From Thermaceae bacterium (GTDB lineage Bacteria > Deinococcota > Deinococci > Deinococcales > Marinithermaceae), in contig JALSMT010000015.1 in assembly GCA_026987375.1 (NCBI GenBank), positions 1 to 64,000 of the forward strand: DNA of 64,000 bases, given 5' to 3'. The translations under genes and the position numbers were made by a program. Below are positions 18,466 through 27,063 of the stretch, one piece after another. How positions within the stretch are numbered: the first letter of the stretch is position 1; every line of letters starts with the position of its first letter. The notes under the pieces are model-generated. The model was not told the origin of the DNA and made no database searches. It was given only the letters and a program-made list of their open reading frames with translations.

Positions 18466-19227
18466 GTGGAAAACGTTCGCATGGAAACCAAAGAGGTTAC
18501 CGTCTTTTACGGCCAAAAGGCCGGCGTCAGCAGCGTCAGCCTGCCTATGTACGACAAAAAGATCACCGCCCTGATAGGCCCCTCCGGCTGCGGTAAGACG
18601 ACCTATCTGCGGGCCCTCAACCGCATGCACGACCTCAACCCCATCGTCCGCATCGAGGGAGAAGTTTTGCTCGACGGCGAGAATATCTACGCCGCCGACA
18701 AGGACCCGGTGGTAATTCGCCGGCGGGTCGGAATGGTTTTCCAGCGGCCCACCCCCTTCCCGACGATGAGCATCTTCAACAACGTCGTCGCTGGCCTCAA
18801 GCTCGTTGGCGTGAACAACCGCGATAAGCTCATGGAGGTCGCCGAGCGTTCTCTCAAGCAAGCCGCCTTATGGGACGAGGTCAAAGACCGCCTTAGCGAA
18901 CCGGCCGTGGGCCTTTCCGGGGGGCAGCAGCAGCGCATCTCCATAGCCCGCGCCTTGGCGGTGGAGCCGGAAGTGCTACTGATGGACGAGCCCACCAGCG
19001 CCTTGGACCCCATCTCCACTCAGGCCATAGAAGACCTGCTGGCGACGCTCAAGGAAGAGGTGACAATCGTAATCGTCACACACAACATGCAGCAGGCGGC
19101 GCGCGTCTCCGATTACACCGCTTTCTTTCTTAATGGCGACATGATTGAGTACGGTCCCACCGATAAAATCTTTACAAACCCCACTGACGAGCGTACCGAA
19201 GCCTACATAACGGGGAGGTTCGGCTAA
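18466..19227 (+). CDS. pstB: phosphate ABC transporter ATPase PstB
   Basis: 253 aa ABC ATPase. Walker [10 protein letters not shown] at about 37-45, Q-loop [16 protein letters not shown] (typical of PstB), signature [15 protein letters not shown], Walker [13 protein letters not shown] and H-loop THNM. GTG start at 18466 follows GGAGTGGAGGGG. It powers PstCA and in known systems transmits transport status through PhoU to PhoR. Its TAA stop overlaps the sixA start (TAATG). Confidence 0.96.
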   Translation: MENVRMETKEVTVFYGQKAGVSSVSLPMYDKKITALIGPSGCGKTTYLRALNRMHDLNPIVRIEGEVLLDGENIYAADKDPVVIRRRVGMVFQRPTPFPTMSIFNNVVAGLKLVGVNNRDKLMEVAERSLKQAALWDEVKDRLSEPAVGLSGGQQQRISIARALAVEPEVLLMDEPTSALDPISTQAIEDLLATLKEEVTIVIVTHNMQQAARVSDYTAFFLNGDMIEYGPTDKIFTNPTDERTEAYITGRFG

Positions 19228-19709
19228 TGACGGAGATACACCTCATTCGTCACGCTCGAGCCCAGTCGAGGCGCTCCGACCTACCAGACGCAGAGCGCTT
19301 GCTGACGCCGGCGGGCATGCGCCAGGCAGAGCGGCTTTTACGAGCCCTGCGTCTATTGAAGATCGAGTACCAGGTTCTCTGGACCAGCCCCCTGGCGCGC
19401 GCGCGCCAGACCGCGGCGGTTTTGGCGCCACTGGCTCAGGTGGTCGTCGAAGAAGAAAAGCTGGCGCAAGATTGGGACGAGAATTTTCTACGGGAAAAGA
19501 TACTGATAGAAGGGCAGGCGGTGGCCGTTGTAGGCCACGAGCCCGCGCTCAGCCGCATTAGCGCCACCTTGCTGGCCGGTTCCGCAGAGTTCGCCGAGTC
19601 CTTTGCTTTCAAGAAGTCTGGCCTTTACGCGGTATCCTTCTCGCCAGAGCCGCGCTTGCGTTTCGTCCTCACCCCGGCGCTGCTAAAGCGGCTGCCCTGC
19701 CGCAACTAG
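19227..19709 (+). CDS. SixA-like phosphohistidine phosphatase
   Basis: 160 aa histidine-phosphatase-superfamily protein with the SixA-type RHARAQ motif at residues 8-13, catalytic His9, and the second His in VVGHEPALS. SixA enzymes remove phosphate from histidine phosphotransfer domains. Its start codon shares a base with the pstB stop, so it is translated with the pst operon. That raises the inference that it tunes phosphorelay output of PhoR or PhoB, or another His-phosphate. The 3' end overlaps ppx on the other strand by 27 nt. Confidence 0.85.
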   Translation: MTEIHLIRHARAQSRRSDLPDAERLLTPAGMRQAERLLRALRLLKIEYQVLWTSPLARARQTAAVLAPLAQVVVEEEKLAQDWDENFLREKILIEGQAVAVVGHEPALSRISATLLAGSAEFAESFAFKKSGLYAVSFSPEPRLRFVLTPALLKRLPCRN

Positions 19710-21194
19710 CTTAAGCGGCAGGCCGAAAAACTTCTTGAAGAGCCGTGCATCTTTGCGGGCTTCCCACAATTCGACCCAGAGATTTTCAGAGCCGACGAGC
19801 CGCACCGTTACCGCATCTTCCTCTATCGCGATTTCTAAACCACGGACTCGCCCGCTACGGGCGCGCTCCAGGTGCTCGGCTAGGCGCAGTATCGCCGCCA
19901 GCCTTCCTAGTAATGCCTCGTCGCCTTCTCGCATGAGGGAGCGCAGCGCGCCGGCGCTGGGTTTGCCTTTACGGTGGTAGCGGACCAGCAGCGACAAGAG
20001 GGCGTGTTCGCGGTGGCTCCAGCCCGCCAGCAGGTGGTTTTGCAGCAAGTAAGAACCGTGCTTGTGGTGGTCGTAAAAGTCTATCATCAAGCCGATGTCG
20101 TGCAGTCGCGCGGCGGCGTCGAGCAACCTTCTTTCGCCTTCTCCCAGCCAGTGAAGCCGCTGCAAGCCGTCGAAGAGCGCCAGCGCCAGGCGGCGAACGC
20201 TGGCGACGTGGCGCTGCGGTTGTTTGAACCGGCTTTCCAGGTTGCGCAGGTGAAGCTCTGCGACGTCGTCCGCAGTAAAATCGGCCGGTAGAAAACGATC
20301 GAAAAACGCTCCCTCACGTATGCCAAAACCCGAGATCCAAAGTCCCGGCAGATCCGCTTCTTCGAGGAGCGTGCGGTATACCAGAGCGCCCGCCAAAATC
20401 ACGTCGGCGCGGTCCGGCGAGATACCCGGAACGCGCCGCCTCTGTGAGCTGTTGCTGCGGGCAAGCCGCTCGCTGAGCTCTTCCAAGTCGTCCCGCCGCA
20501 AGAAGTAGCCGTGCAGCCTTTCCAGCGGGTAGCGCTTGTGTCTTTGCACGGCGCGGGCTAAATTGCGCACGGTTCCTCCCATGGCCACCAGCGGCAGGCC
20601 GCTGTCCGCAATGCTCTTGCAGCGTGACGCCAGTTGCTGGCGCACCTCTCGTTCCAGAGATTTCACCTCGCGCGCTTTGGGCGGATCGTGCCTAAAAAAG
20701 CGCTCGCTGAGGCGCACTGCGCCCAATGGGTAGGCCTTTCCCAAGGTAAAACTGCGCTTTTGCATGAGGCTCAGCTGGGCGCTGCCGCCACCCAGGTCCA
20801 TGACCCAGGCGTCGCTCAGCGAGAACCCTCCAAGAACCGCATGCACGCCAAAGCGCGCCTCTTCCTCGCCGCTCAGCACCTTGAGGGGCAGCCCTAGTTT
20901 TTCCGCCCGGCTTAGCAGCTCTTCGCTATTGCTGGCCCGCCGTACCGCGCTGGTAGCGTAGGCGGCTACCTCGTCCACCCCGAGAATTGTGGTGTAATCG
21001 CGTACGGCGTTGAGAAACGATAGCGTCCTCTCAATCGCCGCAGCGCTTAGTTTGCCGCTGGCCGCCACGCCCGAGCCCAGTCTGACGGGCTCGCGCATCT
21101 CGTCCACCAGCCGGTACCAGGAATCTTTATGATGCTCGAAGACCACCAGTCGGGCGGTGCCAGAGCCGACGTCTACTATGCCAGTTAGCGCCAT
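19683..21194 (-). CDS. ppx: exopolyphosphatase / GppA family with HD domain
   Basis: 503 aa Ppx/GppA phosphatase. The actin-like ASKHA fold shows phosphate-binding VDVGSGTARL at the N-terminus and DLGGGSAQL near residue 140, with SGEEEARFG between them. The C-terminal half (about 310-500) is a helical HD-type domain with LHDIG and DHHKHGSY motifs. It hydrolyses polyphosphate, or pppGpp in GppA-type members; sequence alone does not decide. It is divergent from ppk1 with only 35 bp between the start codons. Confidence 0.92.
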   Translation of the reverse strand: MALTGIVDVGSGTARLVVFEHHKDSWYRLVDEMREPVRLGSGVAASGKLSAAAIERTLSFLNAVRDYTTILGVDEVAAYATSAVRRASNSEELLSRAEKLGLPLKVLSGEEEARFGVHAVLGGFSLSDAWVMDLGGGSAQLSLMQKRSFTLGKAYPLGAVRLSERFFRHDPPKAREVKSLEREVRQQLASRCKSIADSGLPLVAMGGTVRNLARAVQRHKRYPLERLHGYFLRRDDLEELSERLARSNSSQRRRVPGISPDRADVILAGALVYRTLLEEADLPGLWISGFGIREGAFFDRFLPADFTADDVAELHLRNLESRFKQPQRHVASVRRLALALFDGLQRLHWLGEGERRLLDAAARLHDIGLMIDFYDHHKHGSYLLQNHLLAGWSHREHALLSLLVRYHRKGKPSAGALRSLMREGDEALLGRLAAILRLAEHLERARSGRVRGLEIAIEEDAVTVRLVGSENLWVELWEARKDARLFKKFFGLPLKLVAAGQPL

Positions 21195-21201
21195 ACCTCA
21201 G

Positions 21202-21218
21202 CCTACCGCGCGGGTAGG
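21202..21218. promoter_or_regulatory. palindrome in the ppx-ppk1 divergent spacer
   Basis: CCTACC (21202-21207) and GGTAGG (21213-21218) form an inverted repeat around GCGCG. It is centred in a 35 bp spacer that must hold both promoters; TAGGAT at 21215-21220 could be the -10 for ppk1. This could be an operator acting on both genes, though a chance palindrome is possible. Confidence 0.35.
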
Positions 21219-21229
21219 ATAGAGAAGAA

Positions 21230-23083
21230 ATGAGACTCAGCCGCGAACGCTCCTGGTTCCTATTTAACTGGCGGGTGTTGCAAACTACCCGTCGCAGCGA
21301 CGTCCCTTTATTGGAAAAGCTAAAATACATCGCCATCTTCGCCAATAACACCGACGAGTTCTTTTCAGCGCGCATTTATCGCTTGTTTCTGGAGTCGCGC
21401 AGCGCCGAGAAGCCGCCAGAAGACTACTTACAGTTGCTGCAAGAAATCGCCGGCTACGTTGCAGCCGCAGCGCGGCAGTTCGCAAAACTCAAGCCGGATC
21501 TGGAGAGCGCCGGCATACGGCTTTTGCGGCCTTCAGAGCTGAGCCCTACGGAGCAACGCTACTTCGGCGCTTACCTTGCCGAGGAGGTCGCCCCCCGCAC
21601 CGACTTGCTGGACCCTGCAGCCATAAACAACCTCTCATCCCGGGCTCTTTACTTCGCCGCGGGCAAAAAGCACCTGCGCTATCTGCTGCGCCAGCCCATG
21701 CAAAAGCGTTTCCTGGAGGTGCCGGGGCGTAGCGGCGCGTTCGTAAGGCTGGGCGCCCTCATCCGCTGGCGCAGCGATTTGTTTTTGCCCACGCCGATGC
21801 CAATGTACGAGATGCGCCTGACCCGCATTGCGCAGCTGGAAGCGCAGCGCCTCGACTGGGAAGAGCTGCCCTTGGCCTTGGAAGCCCGCCTCGACGGCCA
21901 CCCCAGCCGCTTGGAAGTAGAGAGCGGCTTTCCCTGGAAGCACCCCATCGCGCATACCCTGGGGCTACTAGAAGAGGAGGTATTTGAGCTGCCTCCGCCG
22001 CTAGACCTGCGCCTGCTCTTCGAGCTGGCGGCCCTACAGCGTCCAGATCTTCATTTCAAGCCGCTGCGTTTTCGCAAGAGGCGAGGATTCAGCGCCGATC
22101 CCATTGCTTACCTGCAACGGCGCGACATGCTGCTCTATCATCCTCTTGATGATTACCGCCAAGTGGTGAGCTTTGCCGAGGCGGCCGCGCAGGACCCAGC
22201 GGTATATCGCATTCGCGCGACGCTCTACCGCGTGGGAGAGGACAATCCCATAATGAACGCGCTGATGGCGGCGGCCGACCGCGGTAAACGCGTTGAGGTG
22301 CTCTTGGAAGGGCGCGCTCGTTTTGACGAGCTGATAAATCTTTACTGGCGGTTACACCTAGAGGGGCATGGTGTGGAAGTACTAGATTACCCCCCTGGCA
22401 AAAAAGTGCACGCCAAGCTGATGCTGGTGGAGTCCGACCACGGCGACTTCGCCCACCTGGGCACCGGCAACTACAACCTGCAAAACGGCAGGCTGTACAG
22501 CGATGTTTCCTACTTCACCAGCCGCTCCAAGCTTACCAGCGACGTCGCCAGCTATTTTGACGCATTGGCACTGGGTCAGGAGCCGCAGCTTAAGTCTCTA
22601 TTGTGTTGCGGGAGGGCGCGGCGCTACTTTCTCGACAAAATTGCGGCTACCGCCAAAGCCGGAGGAAGGATCATAATCAAGGTCAACCACCTTACAGACG
22701 AGGAGCTGCTATCGGCACTGCGCGATAGCGCCAAGAAGGGAGCGCGGGTTCAGCTTGTAGTACGTTCGACGTTAACTAGGGTTTCTCCTTCCTTCAAGGC
22801 GGTCAGCTTAGTGGGCAGATTCCTTGAACACGCCCGTATTGCGGCTTTCCAGGCGGCGGGACGCTGGGAGGTATGGGCGGGCAGCGCCGACTGGATGGAG
22901 CGTAACTTTGATCGTCGCTTGGAGGCGTTCTTTCCGATAGTTTCCGCCGCCGACAGGGGCGCTATCGTAGCCCTACTTAAAAAGCAGCTGCAGGACGACG
23001 TAAACGCCTTCATTCTGCGCCCCGACGGTAGCCAGCGCCCTCGCTGGGGTGGTGAACTTAATTCGCAGCTATACAAGGTATGA
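21230..23083 (+). CDS. ppk1: polyphosphate kinase (PPK1 family, divergent)
   Basis: 617 aa PPK1, which polymerises the ATP gamma-phosphate into polyphosphate. Family landmarks: N-terminal FANNTDEFF, RIRATLYR (about 327-334), the phospho-accepting His394 in KVHAKLML, HLGTGNYNLQNGRLYSD (409-425), the second conserved His534 in VGRFLEHARI and SADWMERNFDRR (552-563). It is shorter than the usual 690-720 aa. The canonical CCLRP stretch before the second His is replaced by LTRVSP. Activity is likely, since the catalytic residues remain. It overlaps the following GGDEF gene by 4 nt. Confidence 0.88.
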   Translation: MRLSRERSWFLFNWRVLQTTRRSDVPLLEKLKYIAIFANNTDEFFSARIYRLFLESRSAEKPPEDYLQLLQEIAGYVAAAARQFAKLKPDLESAGIRLLRPSELSPTEQRYFGAYLAEEVAPRTDLLDPAAINNLSSRALYFAAGKKHLRYLLRQPMQKRFLEVPGRSGAFVRLGALIRWRSDLFLPTPMPMYEMRLTRIAQLEAQRLDWEELPLALEARLDGHPSRLEVESGFPWKHPIAHTLGLLEEEVFELPPPLDLRLLFELAALQRPDLHFKPLRFRKRRGFSADPIAYLQRRDMLLYHPLDDYRQVVSFAEAAAQDPAVYRIRATLYRVGEDNPIMNALMAAADRGKRVEVLLEGRARFDELINLYWRLHLEGHGVEVLDYPPGKKVHAKLMLVESDHGDFAHLGTGNYNLQNGRLYSDVSYFTSRSKLTSDVASYFDALALGQEPQLKSLLCCGRARRYFLDKIAATAKAGGRIIIKVNHLTDEELLSALRDSAKKGARVQLVVRSTLTRVSPSFKAVSLVGRFLEHARIAAFQAAGRWEVWAGSADWMERNFDRRLEAFFPIVSAADRGAIVALLKKQLQDDVNAFILRPDGSQRPRWGGELNSQLYKV

Positions 23084-25194
23084 TTTCTGATAAAATACGT
23101 TGGATGAATAGTGCTCGCGGGCGCAGGGTATTCCCGTTGCGTCCGTTAGCGGCGTTGATGCTACTGGTTTCTCAGGTTGGCCTTGCAATGGCTGCTAGCG
23201 GCTTGATTTCTTGGGATTGGCTATCGCTGTCGCTTTTGCCGCTGCTTTTAGCCATCTTGTATTTAGTTGGCAAGATCGCGCGCTCAAAGTCGCAGGAAAA
23301 TCGCCGCAAGAGCTTGCGCACACTCTTGCGGGCGGTTTTGCGGGCTTCCGAAAGAGCCGGCGCCTACCGCGATGCGAACGAACTTCTCTCGTCGTTGCCC
23401 GCTTTATTCGAGGTCGAGGAGATAGGCAAGGCGTCACTGTGGCGATGCGGCGAACCCGACTTCCAAGCCGTCGCCGGGGACGCGGATATAACCGTGCCGC
23501 ATTCTTTGATGCAGCGCGCGCTGGAGCAGGACAGCCCGCTCTACCAGCGAGGCTTTTTTATTGCTCCGCTCTGCCGGGAGTATGTTTTTGTCTTCGCGGC
23601 AGCGCTGCAGCTTGATGAAGACGAGCAGGAGCTCTTGAAAGCGTTTGGCGGTTTGATGTGTCTGATGTACGGCCGTCTGCGAGAGAACGCCGAAGCCCGT
23701 CTCTTCGGGCGTTTGATGGAGATTTTGGCTTCTGGGAAGACGCTGCAGGAAGCGGCCCGGAGGGTGATCACTCTCTTGTTGCCGACTCTACGGGTGGACG
23801 CCGGAATGATCCTTATATTTAGAGAGGGCCGCTTTGAACCTTTGGTGAGCGTCGGCGATGTGCCTAAGGCTGAGAGGAAGCTCTTGCTGGACGGACTTCC
23901 ATCGGGTTGGGGCGGCACCTGGCGCAGCTATGTAACGCGCCAGCCGTTATTTGTCGACGACTACGGTTCGTTTGACATGAGGGTAGAGAGCGTATATCAG
24001 GAGGGCGTCCGCTCGCTGGCATACGTGCCCTTATCGGGAGAGCGGCGCGCACGAATGATACTAGTTTTGCAGGACAACAATGTCAGGCGCTGGAGCCGGG
24101 AGGAAAGAGAATTTTTGGCTATGGTGGGGCGCGGTCTTGGTTTGATAGCGGAGCAGTACATAGTTCGCGAACGCCTGGACGCCTTGCTATTGCTGGAGAG
24201 GGAGGTACTGGGCTCCAGGCTGGAAGAGGCTTATGAACACTTGATGGCGCAGGCGGTAAGGCTCATTCCGGGGGGAGAGGCCGGCAGCTTGTTGGTTAGG
24301 GATGGCGATAACTTCGTCTATAAAGCCGCGATCGGTTACGACCTCTATGAGTTGCGGAACGTAAGATACTCGCTAGAAGATATCGCCGACTCTTGGTATG
24401 GAGCGGGTGCTGAGAACTGGCGGCAAGGGGAGCCGCGCCTGATATCCCGCGAAGTGGACGACCTTACCGCTATCAGCTTTAAGACCGCACCGCGAAAAAT
24501 CATTGGCGAGGCCGGGCGTGTGCACGAAATAATGTCGAATATCTGCCTGCCCATCATCTACCAGGGAGAGGTCTTGGCGGTTTTGAATGTAGACTCCTTT
24601 TCAGACCCCAGGGCCTTTGACGAGGATTCGCTCGACGCCAGCCGCCTTTTCGTGCAGAAAGCCGCCATGCTTCTGCATGAACAGCGCTACCGCAATCTAC
24701 TGCAGCGCGCCGCGCGCACCGATCCGCTCACCGGCCTGGCCAACCGCAGGGCTTTTGAAGAGGACCTGAAAGCGAACTGCGCCATGGCTGAGCGCTATGG
24801 CTATCCATTATCTTTACTTATCTTTGACTTGAAGGGATTCAAGAAAATCAACGATGATCTGGGGCATGCAGCCGGCGATCAGGCTCTTCGCAAGATAGCC
24901 AGGGTAGTTGCAGATTTAGTCAGGGGCGGTGATCGCATTTATCGCTGGGGTGGTGACGAGTTTGCGGTGATACTGTCGCACGTAGATTTACAAGGGGCCG
25001 TAGCGGCCGCAACCCGCTTTGCCGCCGCGATAAGCGAGGTTTGCCTAGCCGACCATTGCATTAGCGGCAACTTTGGCGCGGCGGCCTTTCCTCAGGAAGC
25101 TAGAACTCCGGAAGAACTGCTCATAATGGCCGATACTCGCATGTACCGCGCCAAGGATAAGGATAAGGTAGTGGAGCCGGGGCCGCTAGGTTAG
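23080..25194 (+). CDS. membrane GAF-GAF-GGDEF diguanylate cyclase
   Basis: 704 aa c-di-GMP synthase candidate. Two hydrophobic segments lie at about 23-42 and 47-66, followed by a helical linker, GAF-type sensory regions (about 205-365 and 375-540) and a C-terminal GGDEF domain (from about 545, starting with [12 protein letters not shown]). The catalytic motif is WGGDEF, intact. An inhibitory I-site RGGD sits five residues before it, so product feedback is expected. The ATG overlaps the ppk1 stop (ATGA), which implies cotranscription and translational coupling with polyphosphate synthesis. Confidence 0.9.
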   Translation: MISDKIRWMNSARGRRVFPLRPLAALMLLVSQVGLAMAASGLISWDWLSLSLLPLLLAILYLVGKIARSKSQENRRKSLRTLLRAVLRASERAGAYRDANELLSSLPALFEVEEIGKASLWRCGEPDFQAVAGDADITVPHSLMQRALEQDSPLYQRGFFIAPLCREYVFVFAAALQLDEDEQELLKAFGGLMCLMYGRLRENAEARLFGRLMEILASGKTLQEAARRVITLLLPTLRVDAGMILIFREGRFEPLVSVGDVPKAERKLLLDGLPSGWGGTWRSYVTRQPLFVDDYGSFDMRVESVYQEGVRSLAYVPLSGERRARMILVLQDNNVRRWSREEREFLAMVGRGLGLIAEQYIVRERLDALLLLEREVLGSRLEEAYEHLMAQAVRLIPGGEAGSLLVRDGDNFVYKAAIGYDLYELRNVRYSLEDIADSWYGAGAENWRQGEPRLISREVDDLTAISFKTAPRKIIGEAGRVHEIMSNICLPIIYQGEVLAVLNVDSFSDPRAFDEDSLDASRLFVQKAAMLLHEQRYRNLLQRAARTDPLTGLANRRAFEEDLKANCAMAERYGYPLSLLIFDLKGFKKINDDLGHAAGDQALRKIARVVADLVRGGDRIYRWGGDEFAVILSHVDLQGAVAAATRFAAAISEVCLADHCISGNFGAAAFPQEARTPEELLIMADTRMYRAKDKDKVVEPGPLG

Positions 25195-25865
25195 CCGCTT
25201 TTTTCGATATCGATTAGCCTGCCGTCGCGCAGGTGAAGGATGCGCTGAGCGTGAGAGGCGACGTCTAGGTCGTGGGTCACGAGCACCAGCCGGCGCTCGT
25301 CGCCGGCGTGGGCAAGCAGCAGGTCCAGCACTTTTCTCCCTGAGGCGGAGTCGAGATTACCGGTGGGTTCGTCGGCGAAGAGGACCGCGGGCTCGAGCGC
25401 CAGCGCCCGCGCTATTGCGACGCGTTGTTGCTCGCCCCCCGAGAGCTGGTTGGGGCGGTGTTCCGCCCTTTCGGCTACTCCTACCCGGCTCAGCAGTTCT
25501 TGGGCCCGCTCTTCGCGCTGGACGCGGGCCACCCCCGCAAGCAGCAAGGGAAAGGCCACATTTTCCAGCGCCGTCAGCGTTGGTAAGAGGTTCCAGCTTT
25601 GAAACACAAAACCGGCGTGGCGCAGCCTGACGGCGGCCCTCTCGTCCTCGTTGAGTTCATCGAGCCGTTCCCCGGCCAGCTCCACCCTGCCCCGGCTGGG
25701 GACGTCAAAGCCGGCGAGCAGGTTTAGCAAGGTCGTCTTGCCGGAGCCGCTGGGGCCGACTATGGCGGTCGCGCCGGCGGGAAAGGAGTAGCTAAAGTCT
25801 TCGAGCGCCACGACCTCAGTCCCCCCTTGGAGGTAGTGCTTGCTGAGGTTTTCGGCCTTTAACAT
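25191..25865 (-). CDS. ABC transporter ATPase (LolD/MacB-like)
   Basis: 224 aa ABC ATPase. Walker [10 protein letters not shown] at about 37-45, signature [15 protein letters not shown], Walker [12 protein letters not shown] and H-loop VTHD. The NLDS stretch after Walker B is typical of the MacB/LolD/FtsE group, which powers lipoprotein release, peptide or drug export rather than import. It abuts its permease with a 1 nt overlap. Substrate is not evident. Confidence 0.92.
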   Translation of the reverse strand: MLKAENLSKHYLQGGTEVVALEDFSYSFPAGATAIVGPSGSGKTTLLNLLAGFDVPSRGRVELAGERLDELNEDERAAVRLRHAGFVFQSWNLLPTLTALENVAFPLLLAGVARVQREERAQELLSRVGVAERAEHRPNQLSGGEQQRVAIARALALEPAVLFADEPTGNLDSASGRKVLDLLLAHAGDERRLVLVTHDLDVASHAQRILHLRDGRLIDIEKSG

Positions 25866-27004
25866 CAGATCCTCCCCAAGGCTTCGGTCACGGCGATGCG
25901 GCTGGCGTTGCGCGCCGGCAGCACACCGGCCAGCAGCCCCAGCCCCAGGGCTATGCCCATGGCGAAGAGCGCCAGCCGCGGCGTGACGGCCGAGAGCGCC
26001 AGCCCTACGGCGTGCTGGGTGTAGACGTTGATGACGCTCGAGCCTATTACTCCCGCCAGCACTCCCGCGGCGCCCCCCGCGAGCGCCAGGAAGAGGGCTT
26101 CGGCCAGCACCAGCGAAAAAATGAAACGACGTCGCGCGCCTACGGCTCGCATTATCCCGAACTCGCGGGTTCGCTCGTAGACGCTCATCATTACCGTGTT
26201 GGCTACCAGCAGGCCTCCTACCACCAGCGCCACCAGGCTTATCCCGAAGCGTATGAGGTCGCCTATGCGCATCGCTTTTTCGGCGTACTTGAGAGCTTCG
26301 CTGCTACTTTGGGCGTCTATCCCTGGTATCGCTTCCTCCAGCTTTTGGGCTACTTCGTCGGCTTTGACTCCCGGCTTCAGGTTTATCAGAAACACGCCGT
26401 AGTTGTTCGTTCCCAGCACCTTCTGCAACGTTTTTAGAGGCAAAAATATGAAGCTGTCGATCATGCTGCTGGCGGGTTTTAGCACTCCCACCACCTTTAG
26501 CTTGACGTCGTGACTGAGGCGCAGGAGTTTCCCCAGTTGCAGGTGATTGAGTTCCGCCTTTTTAGAGCCCACGACGGCGCCGTCGGGGTGGGGGTCTATC
26601 CTCCCCGCGCTCACCTGCGCCTTGGGGTAGAAGTCGCGCGGATCAGCGCCTTCGGGCAGGCCGTAAAATAAAAAACTCGACGAAGGGTCGAAGCCGCCGC
26701 GGAACATTACCACCGCGGGAATAACCTTGCTGATGCCGAGCTCGGGCGCCAGATACTTTATCTTTTCCAGCATTTCCGGCGGCAGCTCGGGCAGCGGCGG
26801 GCTGAAGGCGTCGGTGCCCTGCGCCACCACTCGTATCTGCGGTCCCATATTGCCCATCTCCACCGCCAACGCTTGACGCAGCCCCTCGCCAAAAGACAGG
26901 AAGAGAACCATCGACGCGGTGGCTACCGCTATCCCCAGCCAGGTAAAAATACTGCGGGTTGTACGGGCGGTCAGATTGCGCCAAACAAGACGTATTAGCT
27001 CCAC
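25865..27004 (-). CDS. ABC transporter permease (MacB/FtsX family)
   Basis: 379 aa permease with the MacB/FtsX layout. One helix lies near residues 18-38, a large periplasmic MacB_PCD domain spans about 45-250, and three C-terminal helices lie at about 258-280, 305-330 and 345-365. The [20 protein letters not shown] loop is the conserved cytoplasmic ATPase-contact motif. It forms a mechanotransmission-type complex with the downstream ATPase. No periplasmic adaptor gene is adjacent. Confidence 0.9.
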   Translation of the reverse strand: MELIRLVWRNLTARTTRSIFTWLGIAVATASMVLFLSFGEGLRQALAVEMGNMGPQIRVVAQGTDAFSPPLPELPPEMLEKIKYLAPELGISKVIPAVVMFRGGFDPSSSFLFYGLPEGADPRDFYPKAQVSAGRIDPHPDGAVVGSKKAELNHLQLGKLLRLSHDVKLKVVGVLKPASSMIDSFIFLPLKTLQKVLGTNNYGVFLINLKPGVKADEVAQKLEEAIPGIDAQSSSEALKYAEKAMRIGDLIRFGISLVALVVGGLLVANTVMMSVYERTREFGIMRAVGARRRFIFSLVLAEALFLALAGGAAGVLAGVIGSSVINVYTQHAVGLALSAVTPRLALFAMGIALGLGLLAGVLPARNASRIAVTEALGRI

Positions 27005-27049
27005 AGGCGAAGTTTAACTCAGCGAGCGTGAAAGAAAGTAGAGCCGCGG

Positions 27050-27055
27050 TATAAT
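27050..27055 (+). promoter_or_regulatory. -10 box of alaS
   Basis: TATAAT lies 8 nt before the alaS ATG, with no ribosome-binding site in between. This is the arrangement of a leaderless transcript. No convincing -35 box is seen. Confidence 0.5.
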
Positions 27056-27063
27056 CCCGCTTG

